From contig JAAXIW010000333.1 in NCBI GenBank assembly GCA_012270135.1, positions 1 through 7,678 on the forward strand: 7,678 bases of DNA, given 5' to 3'. How positions within the stretch are numbered: position 1 is the stretch's first letter; each line of letters starts with the position of its first letter. The notes under the pieces were generated by a model, which was given only the letters and a program-made list of their open reading frames with translations, did not search any database and was not told where the DNA came from. This document shows positions 5,958 to 7,678 of the stretch, piece by piece. The translations under genes and the position numbers were made by a program. Origin of the DNA: Brevundimonas sp. Lineage in GTDB: Bacteria; Pseudomonadota; Alphaproteobacteria; Caulobacterales; Caulobacteraceae.

Positions 5958-6806
5958 CTACTGCGCCGTCCAGCCGCCGTCGATGGAGAAGCTGGCGCCG
6001 TTGGCCGAGGCGCCGAGGTCGCTGACCAGATAGAGCATCATCCCGGTCAGCTCGTCGGTGGTGACGAAGCGCTTGGTCGGCTGGGAGCCGAGGATGACGT
6101 CCTTCAGCACCGCCTCCTTCGACATGCCGCGGGTGCGGGCCTGGTCGGCGATCTGCTTCTCGACGATCGGGGTCTCGACGAAGCCGGGGCACAGGGCGTT
6201 GCAGGTGATGTTGTCCTGCGCCAGCTCCAGCGCCACCGTCTTGGTGAAGCCGATGACGCCGTGCTTGGCGGCGACATAGGCGGACTTGAACGGGCTGGCG
6301 ACCAGACCGTGGGCCGAGGCGACGTTGATGATCCGGCCACGGCCCTGCGTCTTCATGATCGGGATCGCCGCCCGCGTCGCATAGAAGGTCGACGACAGGT
6401 TGACGGCGATGATCTGCTCCCACCTGTCGGCGGGGAATTTCTCGACCGCCTCGACATGCTGGACGCCGGCGTTGTTGATCAGGATGTCGACCCGGCCCAG
6501 CTCGTGCTTGCCGTAGGCGACCATGTCCGCGACCTCGTCGCCGCGCCGCATGTCGGCCCCGTGGTAGCGCACCCGCACGCCGCAGCTGGCCTCCAGCCCG
6601 GCCCGGGTCCGCTCGATCTCGGACGGATCACCGAGGCCGTTCAGCACCACTTCCCCGCCGCGCGAGGCGATGGCGCGGGCGAAGGCCAGGCCGATGCCGG
6701 ACGTCGAGCCCGAGATCACCGCCACCTGGCCCTTCAGGTCGCCGATGTCGCGGAAGGGGGCGTCCTCGGCCTGGGAGCCGTCACCGCGTTTGGGCCATTG
6801 GAACAT
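5958..6806 (-). CDS. bdhA: D-3-hydroxybutyrate dehydrogenase (SDR family)
   Basis: This 282-residue cytosolic short-chain dehydrogenase should interconvert D-3-hydroxybutyrate and acetoacetate with NAD, the step that returns polyhydroxybutyrate monomers to central metabolism. Visible elements are the Rossmann nucleotide loop SGSTSGIG (32-39), NNAG (111-114), the catalytic Ser164, Tyr177 and Lys181 (YVAAK), Asn136, and the C-terminal DGGWTAQ typical of this enzyme rather than of SDRs in general. Gln116, His166, Lys174, Gln218 and Trp279 correspond, with a constant 22-residue offset, to the substrate-pocket residues I recall for the Pseudomonas fragi enzyme (Gln94, His144, Lys152, Gln196, Trp257). 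The offset reflects an N-terminal extension (MFQWPKRGDGSQ and onward) before the usual start of the fold. There is no internal Met to shorten it. A weak GGACGAGA lies just before the ATG. It follows yaaA on the same strand after 64 bases, possibly as one transcript. Confidence 0.92.
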   Translation of the reverse strand: MFQWPKRGDGSQAEDAPFRDIGDLKGQVAVISGSTSGIGLAFARAIASRGGEVVLNGLGDPSEIERTRAGLEASCGVRVRYHGADMRRGDEVADMVAYGKHELGRVDILINNAGVQHVEAVEKFPADRWEQIIAVNLSSTFYATRAAIPIMKTQGRGRIINVASAHGLVASPFKSAYVAAKHGVIGFTKTVALELAQDNITCNALCPGFVETPIVEKQIADQARTRGMSKEAVLKDVILGSQPTKRFVTTDELTGMMLYLVSDLGASANGASFSIDGGWTAQ

Positions 6807-6870
6807 GGGTCTCGTCCGTCTGAATCTCGGGTCCAGCCTAGCCGCTCGCGTCTGCGAAGGCGACAGGGCC

Positions 6871-7641
6871 TCACGAATTTCCTGATCTGATGAATATCCA
6901 GTCCGTCTCGGTCGAGGCGGCCTTGTCGAAGCGGTAGCCGTCGCGGTCGAAGGCCTTGAGGTCCTCGGCCTTGTCGATCCGCTCGTCGATGGCGAAACGG
7001 GCCATGCCGCCGCGCGCCTTCTTGGCGAAGAAGGAGATGATCCGGCTCTCGCCGTCCTTCGATTCGCGGAAGTGGGGCGTCACCACCGGCAGCTTCAGCG
7101 CGCGGGCGTCGACGGCGCCGAAATATTCCTGGCTGGCCAGGTTCACCAGCGTCGGGTCGGCATGGCCTTCGGCGTCGAGGTTCAGGCATTTCGACAGCCG
7201 GTCGCCCCAGAAGTCGTACAGGCTGGAGCCGCGCCGCGTCTTCAGCCGGGTTCCCATCTCCAGCCGGTAGGGCTGGATCCGGTCGAGCGGGCGCAGCAGG
7301 CCGTAGAACCCGGACAGGATGCGGATGCGATCCTGCGCCCACGCCAGCGAATCCGCGTCCAGCTCCCGCGCCTTCAGTCCCTCATAGACGTCGCCGGCGA
7401 AGGCGAAGGCCGCCTGCACGCCCTCGGACGATTCGGGTTTGAAGGCCTGGAAGCGGGCCCGGTTGAGCCGGGCGAGGTCGTCGGACAGGCTCATCAGCCG
7501 GCGCAGCTCAGCGACCGTCCGCCCGCGCGCCGTGCGCGCCAGGGAGGCGGTGTCATCGCGAAAGCGCCGTTCCGAGGCGGGCAGGGAGGGGGCGGCTTCG
7601 GTGAAATCCATCCGCTTGGCCGGGGACAGGACGATCAGCAC
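6871..7641 (-). CDS. yaaA: Peroxide-stress protein YaaA (DUF328/UPF0246)
   Basis: This 256-residue cytosolic protein belongs to the YaaA family. In E. coli YaaA is induced by hydrogen peroxide through OxyR, limits free intracellular iron and so protects DNA from Fenton damage; the structure has a DNA-binding helix-hairpin-helix-like fold. Visible family blocks are the N-terminal MLIVLSPAK, SGFYGLLRPLDRIQPYRLEMG (110-130, shown here in part by its key residues Gly111, Tyr113, Arg117, Pro118, Tyr125 and Met129), YDFWGD (142-147), NLASQEYF (167-174) and FFAKKARG (204-211). The length is normal. The GTG start at 7641 is preferred because MLIVLSPAK begins the conserved family and GGAG (7649-7652 on the minus strand) sits 7 bases ahead. 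No OxyR-like site can be judged in the 37 bases left upstream. The hydroxybutyrate dehydrogenase gene follows downstream. Confidence 0.94.
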   Translation of the reverse strand: MLIVLSPAKRMDFTEAAPSLPASERRFRDDTASLARTARGRTVAELRRLMSLSDDLARLNRARFQAFKPESSEGVQAAFAFAGDVYEGLKARELDADSLAWAQDRIRILSGFYGLLRPLDRIQPYRLEMGTRLKTRRGSSLYDFWGDRLSKCLNLDAEGHADPTLVNLASQEYFGAVDARALKLPVVTPHFRESKDGESRIISFFAKKARGGMARFAIDERIDKAEDLKAFDRDGYRFDKAASTETDWIFIRSGNS

Positions 7642-7648
7642 GTCGGGG

Positions 7649-7652
7649 CTCC
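7649..7652 (-). promoter_or_regulatory. Ribosome binding site of yaaA
   Basis: GGAG on the minus strand lies 7 bases before the GTG start codon at 7641 and supports that start. Confidence 0.6.
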
Positions 7653-7678
7653 GGCGGCGGGGAGGCTCCGAATAGGCC

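Noticed and set aside
6261..6890. 209-residue plus-strand open frame antisense to bdhA
   Set aside because: Low-complexity shadow of a conserved SDR gene on the other strand.

Overview
The window is high-GC DNA with compact, bacterial gene packing. The proteins it encodes suggest an alphaproteobacterium, probably Caulobacterales (Brevundimonas/Caulobacter-like). The lineage is an inference from GC content, gene families and a TTGACGG-type -35 box; no rRNA or other phylogenetic marker is present.

Layout, left to right. (1) Positions 1-449 hold the 3' end of a trypsin-like serine peptidase gene (+) that enters from outside the window. (2) Positions 450-782 are a non-coding convergent gap with short repeats built on GAGTCGGCA and two hairpins. 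(3) Positions 783-2567 (-) encode a 594-residue acyl-CoA dehydrogenase of the long, DmdC-like type. (4) A 126-bp divergent intergenic region with two adjacent inverted repeats precedes a rightward cluster: cytochrome b561 (2694-3245), a YceI-family periplasmic protein (3242-3802, ATGA overlap) and a Sua5/TsaC threonylcarbamoyl-AMP synthase (3739-4716, overlapping the yceI end). (5) Positions 4717-5957 hold one gene of visibly different, AT-richer composition: an unrecognised 345-residue five-helix membrane protein with its own plausible promoter. It looks like a small insertion of foreign DNA. (6) On the minus strand, yaaA (7641-6871) is followed 64 bp later by a D-3-hydroxybutyrate dehydrogenase gene (6806-5958).

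Functionally, most of the window is ordinary chromosomal metabolism. There is acyl-CoA oxidation, a membrane b-type haem/YceI pair, the first step of tRNA t6A modification, ketone-body/PHB monomer oxidation and a peroxide-stress factor. The only gene I cannot place is the AT-rich membrane protein, which is the best candidate for something undescribed. I found no RNA genes, CRISPR arrays, transposases or other recognisable mobile-element parts.
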